64,000 nucleotides of DNA from contig OZ244854.1 of NCBI GenBank assembly GCA_965220985.1, positions 3,472,001-3,536,000 on the forward strand, in the 5' to 3' direction. This DNA comes from JAPPHA01 sp965220985. Its GTDB lineage: Bacteria; Pseudomonadota; Alphaproteobacteria; Rhodobacterales; Rhodobacteraceae. The notes below the pieces were generated by a model, which worked only from the letters and a program-made list of their open reading frames with translations, was not told where the DNA came from and searched no databases. Below are positions 46,382 through 55,710 of the stretch, in pieces. The number at the start of each line of letters is the position of its first letter. The first letter of the stretch is position 1. A program made the translations under genes and the position numbers.

Positions 46382-47613
46382 TTTGGCCAAACGTTCAATG
46401 TTGCGACAATTCGGCGCGATTTCCCGATCCTCGGGCGAGAGGTGAAAGGCCATCCGCTGGTTTGTCTCGACAACGGGTCATCGGCAAAAAACAAAAGGCG
46501 GTCATCGATGCGGTGACCAATGCCTACTCGAACGAGTACGCCAATGTGCACCGAGGGCTGCACCACCTGTCCAACCTCGCAACGGAAAAATACGAAAGCG
46601 TCCGCGCGATCATCAGGCGGTTTCTGGGCGCCCGCCACGATCACGAGACCCTGTTCATCAGCGGAACGACCGAGGGAATCAACCTCGTGTCGTACGCATG
46701 GGCGGCGCGGAACAAGAAGCCCGGAGATGAAATCGTCCTGAGCATCATGGAGCACCACGCGAACATCGTTCCCTGGCACTTCCTCAGGGAACGCATGGGC
46801 ATCGTCCTGAAATGGGTCGACATCAGCGATGACGGCGAACTTGATCCAGACGATGTCCTCGAAGCGATCAGCCCGAGAATCAGGCTGGTTGTGGTCACAC
46901 ACATGTCCAACGTCCTTGGCACAGTGGTGGACGTGAAGAAGATTTGCGAAGTGGCCCGGGGACTTGGAGTGCCCGTCCTCGTGGATGGCTCGCAGGCCGC
47001 AGTACACGGGGCCATCGACGTTTCCGAAATGGGATTCGATTTCTATGCAATCACCGGGCACACGCTCTACGGTCCGACGGGATCGGGTGCGCTTTATGTC
47101 CGTGAGGACAGGCTGGACGAAATCCAGCCGTTCATGGGTGGTGGCGACATGATTCGTGATATCACCCGAGACGGCATCTCCTACAATGTGCCACCGCACA
47201 AATTCGAGGCCGGAACGCCCGCAATCGTGTCCATGATCGATCTCGGTGCCGCACTGGAGTACCTCGAGAACCTTGGAATGGATGCCATCGCAGCGCATGA
47301 AGCGACTGTCCACGACTATGCGCTCGAGCAGATGGAAGGGATCAACTGGCTGAATCTCCAGGGTCGAGCAAGCAATCGCGGAGCCATTTTTTCATTCACG
47401 ATTTCAGGGGCAGGGCATCCCCACGACATCTCGACGATTGTCGATCAAAAGGGGGTCGCGGTCCGTGCGGGGCATCACTGCGCTCAGCAATTGATGGAGA
47501 GACTGGGGGTCACTGCCACGTGTCGCGCGTAGTTCGGCCTTTACAACACCGTGGACGAGGTTGACCGACTGATCGAGGCACTTGAGGTTTGCCACAACCT
47601 CCTCGGCGACTGA
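46382..47613 (+). pseudogene. sufS pseudogene (copy 2)
   Basis: A near-identical copy of sufS with several disabling changes. The start region is rewritten. A one-base loss near 46490-46497 (GGCAAAAAACAAAAGG against GGCACAAAAGCCCAAGG) shifts the frame. The PLP lysine codon AAG is ACG at 47062-47064, giving GHTLYGPTG. A TAG at 47530-47532 truncates the last 27 residues. The catalytic cysteine is retained in HHCAQQL. Any product would be unable to form the internal aldimine. Confidence 0.93.
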
Positions 47614-47700
47614 CCCGACACCATGATCAAACGGTCTACGACATCGACCAGTCGTTGCATTCCGTGAGATACCTGCGGAAAGACACAGTCTGAGGCATAT

Positions 47701-47715
47701 CGACCGTCACGGTCG
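47701..47715 (+). terminator. Hairpin downstream of the sufS pseudogene (copy 2)
   Basis: CGACCG, loop TCA, CGGTCG; identical to the hairpin at 45354-45368 in the first copy and also located between the converging sufS pseudogene and acs. Confidence 0.35.
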
Positions 47716-47801
47716 ACCTCGGTTCTCCGTTCTTCCCTCGACGCCCGAAATTGAATGCGCCCGCACCGGCAAATTTTGCTGCCGATGCGGGGCGTCCAAT
47801 G

Positions 47802-49745
47802 TCAGGACTTGTTCATCCGATTCTCGATGAGCTCGTCGACGACCGCCGGTTCGGCCAAGGTCGAGGTGTCGCCGAGCGAGCCAAAATCATCTTCGGCAAT
47901 CTTTCTCAGAATGCGCCTCATGATCTTGCCCGAGCGGGTTTTTGGAAGTCCCGGAGCCCACTGGATGAGGTCCGGAGAGGCAATGGGGCCGATCTCCTTG
48001 CGAACCCAGTTTCGCAGTTCGACGCGCAACTCGTCAGAGGGGGATTCTCCGCTCATCAAGGTGACATAGCAGTAGATGCCCTGTCCCTTGACCGGGTGAG
48101 GATAGCCAACCACAGCTGCTTCCGCGACTTTTTCGTGAGCCACGAGCGCGCTCTCCACTTCGGCAGTACCCATGCGGTGACCGGAGACATTCAGGACATC
48201 ATCGACCCGTCCGGTGATCCAGTAGTAGCCATCCGCATCCCTTCGCGCACCGTCTCCTGTGAAGTAGTAGCCCTTGTAGTCGGAGAAGTACGTTTCAACG
48301 AAACGCTTGTGATCGCCGTAGACCGTTCGCATCTGGCCGGGCCAACTGCTCTTGATGCAAAGAACGCCCTCAGCCTCTGTTTCGCTGATCTCCTCGCCGC
48401 TGACCGGATCGAGGATGGCAGGCTCGACACCGAAGAATGGGTTGGTGGCGGAGCCCGGTTTTGTTGCCGTTGCACCGGGGAGGGGCGTCAGCAAGTGACC
48501 GCCGGTTTCGGTTTGCCACCAGGTATCGACGATTGGCCGCGTGCCCTTTCCGACAACTTCGTTGTACCAGTCCCATGCCTCGGGGTTGATCGGCTCCCCG
48601 ACGGTCCCGAGAACCTTCAGCGAAGACAGGTCGCATGATTCGACCGGTTCGGATCCATGCGCCATCAGCGCCCGGATTGCGGTCGGTGCCGTGTAGATCT
48701 GGTTGACCCGATGACGTTCGCAGACCTGCCAGAACCTCGAAATGTCCGGATAGGTTGGAACCCCTTCGAACATCAATGTCGTCGCGCCGTTCGCAAGCGG
48801 TCCGTAGACGATGTAGCTGTGACCGGTGACCCAGCCGACATCGGCCGTGCACCAGAACACGTCGCCGTCGTGATAGTCGAACGTGTACTGGTGCGTCATT
48901 GAAGCGAACACCAGGTACCCACCTGAGCTGTGCAACACACCCTTTGGCGTGCCGGTCGAGCCCGACGTGTAGAGAATGAACAACGGATCCTCGGCATTCA
49001 TGGGCTCGGGATCGCATTCGGGCGAGGCCGCGCCCACCAATGTGGCGTAGTCGTGGTCGCGTCCCTCCTTGTTGCCAGGGCCGCCTTGGGTCCGCCCGAC
49101 GACCAGCACGGGAACGTCACCCGACATCTTCAATGCGGCATCGACATTGGCCTTGAGTGGAATGTTCCGACCGCCCCGCGGTCCCTCGTCGGCCGTGACA
49201 ATCAGCGATGCGCCGCAGTCCTGAATCCGACTGGCCAACGCTTCTGGAGAGAAACCGCCGAAGACGATTGAATGAACGGCTCCGATCCTGGCGCTTGCCA
49301 GCATTGCATAGGCCGCTTCGGGGATCATCGGCATGTACAAAACGACACGGTCACCCTTGCCGACTCCGAGAGACTTGAACACGTTCGCGAGCCTGCAGAC
49401 TTCGTTGTAGAGTTCGCCGTAGCTGATGTGACGTTCGGTGCCCGGCGTGTCGCCTTCCCAGATGATCGCCGTCTGGTCTTTCCTGGATGGAAGATGTCGA
49501 TCCACGCAATTGGCACACACGTTCAGGACACCGTCTTCGTACCAGCGAATGGAGACGTCCGGCCAATCGTACGAGACGTTCTTCACCTTGGTGTACGGTT
49601 GGATCCAGTCCAGTCGCTGGCCGTGTTCACCCCAGAACGACTCGGGGTCGTCGACGGAGTGCTTGTACATGTCGGCGTACTTTTGCGCATCGGCATGGGC
49701 GTTCGCGACGAAATCCGGCGATGGCTCGTGTCTCTTCACGCTCAC
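47802..49745 (-). CDS. acs: Acetyl-CoA synthetase
   Basis: Acs activates acetate to acetyl-CoA through acetyl-AMP. The 647-residue protein has the P-loop-like ILYTSGSTGTPKGVLHS, the A5 motif DTWWQTETGGHLLTPLPG, YYFTGDGARRDADGYYWITGRVDD and the regulatory acetylation-site lysine in KTRSGKIMRRILR. I choose GTG 49745 because GGAGG lies seven bases upstream; ATG 49751 would be only one base from that site. Part of this gene also exists as a remnant at 45535-45588. Confidence 0.97.
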   Translation of the reverse strand: MSVKRHEPSPDFVANAHADAQKYADMYKHSVDDPESFWGEHGQRLDWIQPYTKVKNVSYDWPDVSIRWYEDGVLNVCANCVDRHLPSRKDQTAIIWEGDTPGTERHISYGELYNEVCRLANVFKSLGVGKGDRVVLYMPMIPEAAYAMLASARIGAVHSIVFGGFSPEALASRIQDCGASLIVTADEGPRGGRNIPLKANVDAALKMSGDVPVLVVGRTQGGPGNKEGRDHDYATLVGAASPECDPEPMNAEDPLFILYTSGSTGTPKGVLHSSGGYLVFASMTHQYTFDYHDGDVFWCTADVGWVTGHSYIVYGPLANGATTLMFEGVPTYPDISRFWQVCERHRVNQIYTAPTAIRALMAHGSEPVESCDLSSLKVLGTVGEPINPEAWDWYNEVVGKGTRPIVDTWWQTETGGHLLTPLPGATATKPGSATNPFFGVEPAILDPVSGEEISETEAEGVLCIKSSWPGQMRTVYGDHKRFVETYFSDYKGYYFTGDGARRDADGYYWITGRVDDVLNVSGHRMGTAEVESALVAHEKVAEAAVVGYPHPVKGQGIYCYVTLMSGESPSDELRVELRNWVRKEIGPIASPDLIQWAPGLPKTRSGKIMRRILRKIAEDDFGSLGDTSTLAEPAVVDELIENRMNKS

Positions 49746-50192
49746 GATCATCCCTCCTTTTTTGATCGTTCTCACAAATCCGTGAGGTCAGGCAATGCCT
49801 TCCCAAGCTCAAAATGTCCATACCTCAACCGCAGACGAGGCCATGATTGGCAGTATTGTTATCGGGGATCGGTCTGCTGATCCCGCCAAGCGGAACGACA
49901 GCCGTTCCGAATGTCCGTGACCTGGGAAGTTGAAGGCTGCCAACGCTCGCGAATCGATGGCCAAGGAACACTCTCAAGAGCCGGCCCGCAGGGTTTGATC
50001 GGATCTTTCAGCGAAGAGAGGCATCGAAAGGACGCTGCAGTTGTTGACGCCCCAATCCTTGAAGGTCGGCGGGCCGCGCGAAGCACGGCTGCCCCGTATC
50101 ATCGACAGTCTGCGGCCCGCTTGATACGAAGGACCGATCAGGCGGAACCTCTCGAAAAAGAGATCGATGGAACTGATAAGCGGATTCCCGCA
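49746..50192. other. Intergenic region between acs and the SnoaL/ABC locus
   Basis: About 450 bases between divergent genes. Besides the acs leader it contains one clean inverted repeat at 49891-49909. Frames reading into the first SnoaL-like gene from 49911 lack family similarity before 50193, so I treat that part as noncoding. Confidence 0.45.
49891..49909. promoter_or_regulatory. Inverted repeat, possible operator
   Basis: CGGAACG, spacer ACAGC, CGTTCCG form a 7-base perfect inverted repeat in the region upstream of both acs and the SnoaL/ABC genes. It could be an operator or an RNA hairpin; nothing links it to a particular regulator. Confidence 0.3.
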
Positions 50193-51209
50193 ATGACGAA
50201 TGACGGCAGTGAGATCGCGGCAGCAAAAGCCGTCGTGCTCGAACATTTTGAGGCTCTCGACCAAGCCGAGGCATCCGATTCGGCAGATGCTCTGGGAAGA
50301 AACACGTCCGCGAACTGCAGGTTTCATTTCGTTCACCCGTTCAACGAGGCCGTCGGCGCGCAGGAGGCATCCCGACTCTTCTGGGAACCGATCAAGGCAT
50401 GCTTCTCCCCGCTTCAGAGAAGGCAGGACATCTTCTTCGCCGGCCGCAATCGGGTCGATCAGGAACGCTCGGTCTGGGTGATTTCGATGGGGCACCTGCT
50501 TGGACTGTTCGACCATCCCTTTCTTGGCGTCAGGCCCACGCGCCACGCGACGATGCTCAGATACGCGGAGTTCAACCAGGTCGAGAACGGCAAGATCGTC
50601 GACAACACGGTGTTCTTCGATGTCCTGAATTTCATGCACCAGGCGGGTGCGGAGGCGCTACCGCCGTCGACGGGCGCGACGATGGTCACGCCGGGCCCGA
50701 GAACGCATGACGGCCTGCTGTTTGGAGACCACCCGGCAGAAGAGGGCAAGACGACGCTTGACCTCATTCTACGCATGATCGACCGTCTCGTTGCGGCCGA
50801 CGTCAAGACAACCAAGACCGATCTGGAACTGGACTGGACCGAGGACATGATCTGGTGGGGCCCCGGCGGCATCGGCGCACCGTACACTCAGTCCAGGTAC
50901 CTCGAGCAGCACACGGGCCCTTTCGAGGACGGGTTGGAATGGGGGCACCACTGCGGCCACAAAATGCAATGCGGGGAGGGCAGTTACGGCGGGTTCTTCG
51001 GTTGGCCAAGCCTCGTCGTTCGTTCAACGGGCGGGTACATCGGTCTCGCGCCGGCAGTCGAGCGACAGACGTCAATGAGAGTCGTCGACCTCTATCGTCG
51101 CGCGAACGGGCTTCTGGCCGAGAACTGGAATTTCATCGACCAGTTGCACTTCCTCGATCAAAACGGCGTGGACCTGATTGCACGCCAGAAAGCCTTGAGC
51201 GGGCTGTAG
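50193..51209 (+). CDS. Two-domain SnoaL/NTF2-like protein A
   Basis: A 338-residue protein built of two NTF2/SnoaL-like cone domains (about residues 10-155 and 190-320). Blocks shared with two paralogues downstream are VHPFNE, a MGHLLGLFD stretch, TPGPRTHDG between the domains, GPFEDGLEW, MRVVDLYRR and AENWNFIDQLHFL. NTF2-fold proteins include ketosteroid isomerase, SnoaL cyclases and dehydratases, so an isomerase, cyclase or dehydratase activity is possible but unproven. ATG 50193 starts the conserved part. It precedes the ABC importer genes on the same strand by 222 bases. Confidence 0.8.
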   Translation: MTNDGSEIAAAKAVVLEHFEALDQAEASDSADALGRNTSANCRFHFVHPFNEAVGAQEASRLFWEPIKACFSPLQRRQDIFFAGRNRVDQERSVWVISMGHLLGLFDHPFLGVRPTRHATMLRYAEFNQVENGKIVDNTVFFDVLNFMHQAGAEALPPSTGATMVTPGPRTHDGLLFGDHPAEEGKTTLDLILRMIDRLVAADVKTTKTDLELDWTEDMIWWGPGGIGAPYTQSRYLEQHTGPFEDGLEWGHHCGHKMQCGEGSYGGFFGWPSLVVRSTGGYIGLAPAVERQTSMRVVDLYRRANGLLAENWNFIDQLHFLDQNGVDLIARQKALSGL

Positions 51210-51431
51210 TCCAGGCACTCCAGAACTCGTGGCAGCCCGATGATTCGGCCCGCGAATTGGCAACCCCATCGATGAACTGGGACCCATGCCGCCACGTCTC
51301 GCATGCAAGTCGAGGTGCATGCTCGATGTCGCTCCGACAGAGTGCGGGCGAGAGCAATCGATGCTTGCCACCGAAAGGGTGAGATGAGTATTGTCCACGC
51401 TTGAAACCCAAAAATGCCAAGGAGCCAATCC

Positions 51432-52667
51432 ATGACAAATCTGAAGACACTCGGTGGCACCGTCGCTGCAGCGATTCTCGCGGGAGGAACCGCATTCGCG
51501 GGATGCGGAATCTCGAGCGGCAACATCAGCGTGCTGGCCAACGACTTTCCCGCGCTTCATGCCGTCGTGTCGACGGCGGAAGAATGCGCGGACGACAATG
51601 TCGCGTTTTCCAAGAACCACACGGCGCAGCACCGTGAAATCCAGGTCGCTGCGCTCACCGCGAATCCGGCGGAATACTCCGGCGTGATCGTCGCGAATTC
51701 ATCGATCGTGCCGCTGATCAACAACGACCTGATCCGACCGCTTGATGATCTCGTTGCAAAGCACGGGCAGAACTTGAAAAAAAGCCAGCTGATCACCATC
51801 GACGGCAAGATCATGGCGATCGCTTTCATGGCCAACGCGCAGCATCTTTTTGTGCGTCAGGACATCCTCGACCAGGTCGGAAAGCCCGTCCCGACAACCT
51901 ATGAAGAAGTTCTCGAAACGCTCGAGGCCATTCGCGCCGCCGGCATCATGGACTATCCGTTCGCCGCGCTGTTCAAGGCCGACTGGAACCTCGGTGAAGA
52001 GTTCGTGAACATGTACCTCGGTCATGGCGGCGAGTTCTTCAAGCCGGGCACGGCAGAACCGGCCGTCAACAACGAGGTCGGAATTGCCACGCTCAACATG
52101 TTGAAGGCATTGACGGAGTACACCAACCCCGACTTCCTGACCTACAACACGTCGACCGTCGCCCCGATCTGGGAAGCCGGAAACCTGGCAATCGCCCAGC
52201 TTTGGGGATCGACCGGCGGGCAGTTGCTCGATGACGAAGGCTCCACGCCGGAGGTCGTCGCAAACACGGTCCTCACCTCCGCACCGACGGTGGCCGGAGG
52301 CTCGAACCCGGCATCGACCCTCTGGTGGGACGGATTCACCATTGCGAAGAACATCTCGGACGAAGATGCGGAAGCAACATTCCTGGCGCTTCTCAATGGA
52401 ATTTCCGATGACATGGTCATGGCCAACAACGACGCAGCCGTGTGGTTGATGGACGCCTATGTTCCGGGCAAGGCCGCACTCGGGATTTCAATGACCGCGT
52501 CGGCAGGAACCGAGCCATATCCGATGATTCCGTTCATGGGCTTGCTCCATCAGGCGTTCGCGACGGAACTGCCCGACTTCCTGCAAGGCAACGAGGCGGC
52601 CGAGCAGACCCTCGCCGATATCGAGGCTGCATACATCGCGTCGGCCAAGGAACAGGGATTCCTCTGA
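51432..52667 (+). CDS. ABC transporter substrate-binding protein (sugar-type)
   Basis: A 411-residue periplasmic protein with an N-terminal signal peptide ending near ILAGGTAFA-GC (about residue 22), then a type I/CUT1-like binding fold: LIRPLDDLVAKHG, VRQDILDQVGKPVPTTYEE and a WDGFTIAKNISDEDAEATFL stretch. This pattern is that of extracellular solute-binding family 1 proteins for oligosaccharides or polyols. The ligand is not predictable. ATG 51432 has AGGAG nine bases upstream. It heads the importer operon. Confidence 0.9.
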   Translation: MTNLKTLGGTVAAAILAGGTAFAGCGISSGNISVLANDFPALHAVVSTAEECADDNVAFSKNHTAQHREIQVAALTANPAEYSGVIVANSSIVPLINNDLIRPLDDLVAKHGQNLKKSQLITIDGKIMAIAFMANAQHLFVRQDILDQVGKPVPTTYEEVLETLEAIRAAGIMDYPFAALFKADWNLGEEFVNMYLGHGGEFFKPGTAEPAVNNEVGIATLNMLKALTEYTNPDFLTYNTSTVAPIWEAGNLAIAQLWGSTGGQLLDDEGSTPEVVANTVLTSAPTVAGGSNPASTLWWDGFTIAKNISDEDAEATFLALLNGISDDMVMANNDAAVWLMDAYVPGKAALGISMTASAGTEPYPMIPFMGLLHQAFATELPDFLQGNEAAEQTLADIEAAYIASAKEQGFL

Positions 52668-52765
52668 TCAGAAGAAGGTACAGATGCGTCCGGGCCACTC
52701 CGGGCGCATCGCCATCTGCCAAAGCGCCCAGTTGTTGATCCTTCGCTCGACGGAACGCCACTGAC

Positions 52766-53794
52766 ATGCCGCACCGCACCTTCGCATGGTTCATGCTTCC
52801 GACGCTCGCCGCGATGATCCTGTTCATCGCGTTGCCGATCGTTTCCGTCCTCGTTCAGTCTTTCTTCGTTGAACACGAACAGGTGATGGTCGAGGTCGAG
52901 AACTGCAATCCATTCAAGTGCGAAACCGAACTGGCAGTCGACACGGCAGCCACCCAACAACTACTGGAAGACGCGCCACTGGGCCGCTTCAACGGCTTGG
53001 GCACCTACGGGAACCGCAATCATCTGGCATTCGCCGAGATTGCCGAGATCTGGAGGTCCGCCGAGAGCTGGGGGCAGTTGATTTCGGGAATCTACAACCT
53101 GCCGTTCTACAAGGCCCTGTTCTTCACGCTCGCTTACACCTTTGTCGTTGCTCCGGTTGTGCTCGTGCTGGGACTGCTCGTTGCCCTTGGGGTCAACGCG
53201 CTCCCGCAAATGGTCAAGGGACCGACGATTTTTGCATCGCTGCTGCCGATGATCGTGACACCATTGATCGGGTCATTGATCCTGTTCTGGATGGTCGATG
53301 CCGATGGCATCATCGGCGCCACGCTTCAGGTCATCTTCGATGACGACGACCTGTCACTGAAGGCATCAGCGCCTTTGACCTGGATCATGCTGATAGTCTA
53401 CGGAATCTGGCACAACACGCCGTTCAGCTTCATCGTCTTCTACGCCGGTCTGCAGACTGTCCCGAAAGACACGATCGAGGCGGCGCAGATTGACGGCGCT
53501 TCGAAATTCCAGCGCGTTCGATACGTCATTGTTCCCTACATGATGCCTTTGGCCGTCTTCATCATACTGATGCAGTTGATGGACGGGCTCAGGGTGCTGG
53601 AACCGATCATCGGATTTTCGGCGTCGGCCAAGGCAACGTCGCTTTCGTGGATCATCTACAACGATCTTTTCGGCGACACCAAGCTGTTCGGCTCGGCCGC
53701 CGCGACCTCGATCATGACGATTTTCGGCGTGTGCATTCTTCTTGCGCCAGTGCTCGTGAAAACCTGGCGCGATTTCAACCTGAAGAGGGCCTGA
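52766..53794 (+). CDS. ABC transporter permease (MalF-type)
   Basis: A 342-residue inner-membrane permease. The first transmembrane helix (residues about 8-30) is followed by a periplasmic insertion of about 75 residues, then five further helices. The EAA loop that docks the ATPase reads TIEAAQIDGASKFQRVRYVI. It lies 98 bases after the binding-protein gene and 4 bases before the second permease. Confidence 0.93.
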   Translation: MPHRTFAWFMLPTLAAMILFIALPIVSVLVQSFFVEHEQVMVEVENCNPFKCETELAVDTAATQQLLEDAPLGRFNGLGTYGNRNHLAFAEIAEIWRSAESWGQLISGIYNLPFYKALFFTLAYTFVVAPVVLVLGLLVALGVNALPQMVKGPTIFASLLPMIVTPLIGSLILFWMVDADGIIGATLQVIFDDDDLSLKASAPLTWIMLIVYGIWHNTPFSFIVFYAGLQTVPKDTIEAAQIDGASKFQRVRYVIVPYMMPLAVFIILMQLMDGLRVLEPIIGFSASAKATSLSWIIYNDLFGDTKLFGSAAATSIMTIFGVCILLAPVLVKTWRDFNLKRA

Positions 53795-53798
53795 ACGA

Positions 53799-54680
53799 AT
53801 GGCAGTTTCGGCACGACGTCATCCCAGCCTGCTGGTTTGGTTCTCCACAAGCCTGATCGTGCTGTGGTTGCTGATCGCGGTGGGCCCGTTTGTCTGGACG
53901 GTTTGGGGTTCATTCAAGGTTCAGGGCGACTTTTTCTCCAAGGCCGATTGGCGGTACGCGATCTACGGCATCCGCACGACCGCAGAGACGGGATCGGCAT
54001 TCACTGGCGGAGGCTACTTCGGCGCCTGGATTCAGGAAGAGTTCTGGCGCAACGTCGTGAACACGACCATCGTGGTTTCATTCACGGTGATCATATCCCT
54101 CACGATCGGAACACTCGGCGGCTACGCGCTTGCGCGATCGGGATTTCGCTATGCATTCTGGATCCTGATTGCCGCTCTCGTCTTTCGGGCCATGCCTCAC
54201 ATCACCCTCGTGTCGGGTTATTTGCTGCCATTTTTCGAGTGGAACGTCTGGGGGCACCTGTCCACCACGATCATCGTTCTTGTCGCGATCAACCAGCCGT
54301 TCACGCTGTGGATGCTGCACTCGTTTTTCCTCAACATTCCCAAGGACATGGACGAAAGCGCAATGGTCGACGGCTGTACCCGTTTCCAGGCTTTCCGGCA
54401 CGTGATCATTCCGGTCATGTGGCCCGGCGTCATCACCACCGGACTGTTCAGCTTCCTCCTGGCCTACAATGACTTCGCGATCACCTCGATGCTTCTCTCC
54501 TCCGAGAACCAGACCATGGTTCCACGGATCGCGAGTTTCCTCGGGACGGTCCGCGAGCAGGGCAACGTCATGTTCGCAGTCGCAGCCGTTGTCAGCGCGA
54601 TCATCCCGCTGTTCTTCCTCGTCCTGTTCTTCCAACGCCAGATCGTGAGTGGCCTGACGGCGGGAGCGGTGAAAGGGTGA
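53799..54680 (+). CDS. ABC transporter permease (MalG-type)
   Basis: A 293-residue permease with six hydrophobic segments; the EAA-like docking loop is DESAMVDGCTRFQAFRHVII and NDFAITSMLLSS near the C-terminus is MalG-like. It pairs with the preceding permease. No ATPase gene follows; the next gene is another SnoaL-like protein 7 bases downstream, so the importer must borrow an ATPase encoded elsewhere. Confidence 0.93.
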   Translation: MAVSARRHPSLLVWFSTSLIVLWLLIAVGPFVWTVWGSFKVQGDFFSKADWRYAIYGIRTTAETGSAFTGGGYFGAWIQEEFWRNVVNTTIVVSFTVIISLTIGTLGGYALARSGFRYAFWILIAALVFRAMPHITLVSGYLLPFFEWNVWGHLSTTIIVLVAINQPFTLWMLHSFFLNIPKDMDESAMVDGCTRFQAFRHVIIPVMWPGVITTGLFSFLLAYNDFAITSMLLSSENQTMVPRIASFLGTVREQGNVMFAVAAVVSAIIPLFFLVLFFQRQIVSGLTAGAVKG

Positions 54681-54687
54681 CCATGCA

Positions 54688-55698
54688 ATGACAGCTTCCC
54701 CACCGGACTCCGCCAGTGCCGCCAAGGCTGCGGTTCTCGATCACTTGTGCCGGCTCGACGAAGCCTCTCCGGGCGCGGAAACGACGTCCGAGATGATGCG
54801 GAGTCACGCTCCCGACCATCTTTACTTGGGCGTTCACCCATTCAACACGCTCAGCGGCCCGCAAGATGTCGCCGAGTTGGTGTGGACACCATTCAAGTCT
54901 GCCGTCGGCATGGTCCAGAGGCGGCTCGACATCGTGATCGCCGGACACCACAACCTCGATCCGAACAACCCGATCTGGGTTGCCTGCATGGGTCACGTGC
55001 TCGGCCTCTTCGATTCACCCTGGCTCGACATCCCGTCGACCGGGAAGGTGGCCCATCTCCCGTTCGCGTCCGCATATCGGGTTCAAGGCGACAAGATCGT
55101 CGAGACCATTGAATTCCTCGACGTGCTCTCGGTGATGAACCAGGCCGGTGTCAATCCGCATGCGGACATTCAGACAGCAGCGCAAATCATGTCGCCCGGA
55201 CCGCAAACCCATGACGGAGTCCTGTCCGGACCTCAACCCGCAGAGGAAGGGGAACGGACGCATCGGCTGACCAAGGCCATGCTCGACGACCTCGTTGACA
55301 GCGGCATGCGTTCGTCGACAGCTCATCTCGAACGATTCTGGAACCCGGACATGAACTGGTTCGGGCCGACCGGAATCGGGGCCTGCATGGGCATCAAGAG
55401 CTATCAGCGCGGGCATACGCGTCCGTTTCAGGATCGCCTGAAGTTCATCGAGGCGATCGATGAAAAATGCGTCGTCGCCGAAGGCCACTTTGCCGCTCAT
55501 TTCTGGTATCCTTGCCTCAAGATGGCCTCGAACGGCGGATTCCTCGGCCTTCCGCCATCAGATGTTCCCGCAGAGATGAGGGTCGTCGATCTCTATCGGC
55601 GCGACGGCGACATGCTGGCCGAAAACTGGATTTTCATCGACATGCTGCATTTTCTCAAGATGCATGGGGACGACGCCCTTGGATCGATTTCCAAGTAA
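54688..55698 (+). CDS. Two-domain SnoaL/NTF2-like protein B
   Basis: A 336-residue paralogue of proteins A and D, with VHPFNTLSGPQD, MGHVLGLFDSPWL, SPGPQTHDG, FWNPDMNWFGPTGIGA, RPFQDRLKF, MRVVDLYRRDGD and AENWIFIDMLHFL in the same order. The tryptophan-rich FGPTGIGA block lies in the second domain. It follows the permease gene by seven bases, strongly suggesting one transcript with the importer. Enzymatic role unknown. Confidence 0.8.
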   Translation: MTASPPDSASAAKAAVLDHLCRLDEASPGAETTSEMMRSHAPDHLYLGVHPFNTLSGPQDVAELVWTPFKSAVGMVQRRLDIVIAGHHNLDPNNPIWVACMGHVLGLFDSPWLDIPSTGKVAHLPFASAYRVQGDKIVETIEFLDVLSVMNQAGVNPHADIQTAAQIMSPGPQTHDGVLSGPQPAEEGERTHRLTKAMLDDLVDSGMRSSTAHLERFWNPDMNWFGPTGIGACMGIKSYQRGHTRPFQDRLKFIEAIDEKCVVAEGHFAAHFWYPCLKMASNGGFLGLPPSDVPAEMRVVDLYRRDGDMLAENWIFIDMLHFLKMHGDDALGSISK

Positions 55699-55710
55699 CC
55701 GGAGACCGAC

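Larger units (their letters stand above)
45591..47806 (+). repeat. Tandem duplication, copy 2 (about 2.2 kb)
   Basis: This is the second copy of the unit 43249-45460. It holds the truncated first YIP1 gene, an intact but diverged second YIP1 gene, a sufS pseudogene and the spacer up to the acs stop codon. The length is within a few bases of copy 1. Confidence 0.85.

Noticed and set aside
46372..47313. 313-residue minus-strand frame across the sufS pseudogene
   Set aside because: It is antisense to a sufS copy; the same antisense pattern appears in shortened form opposite the intact sufS.
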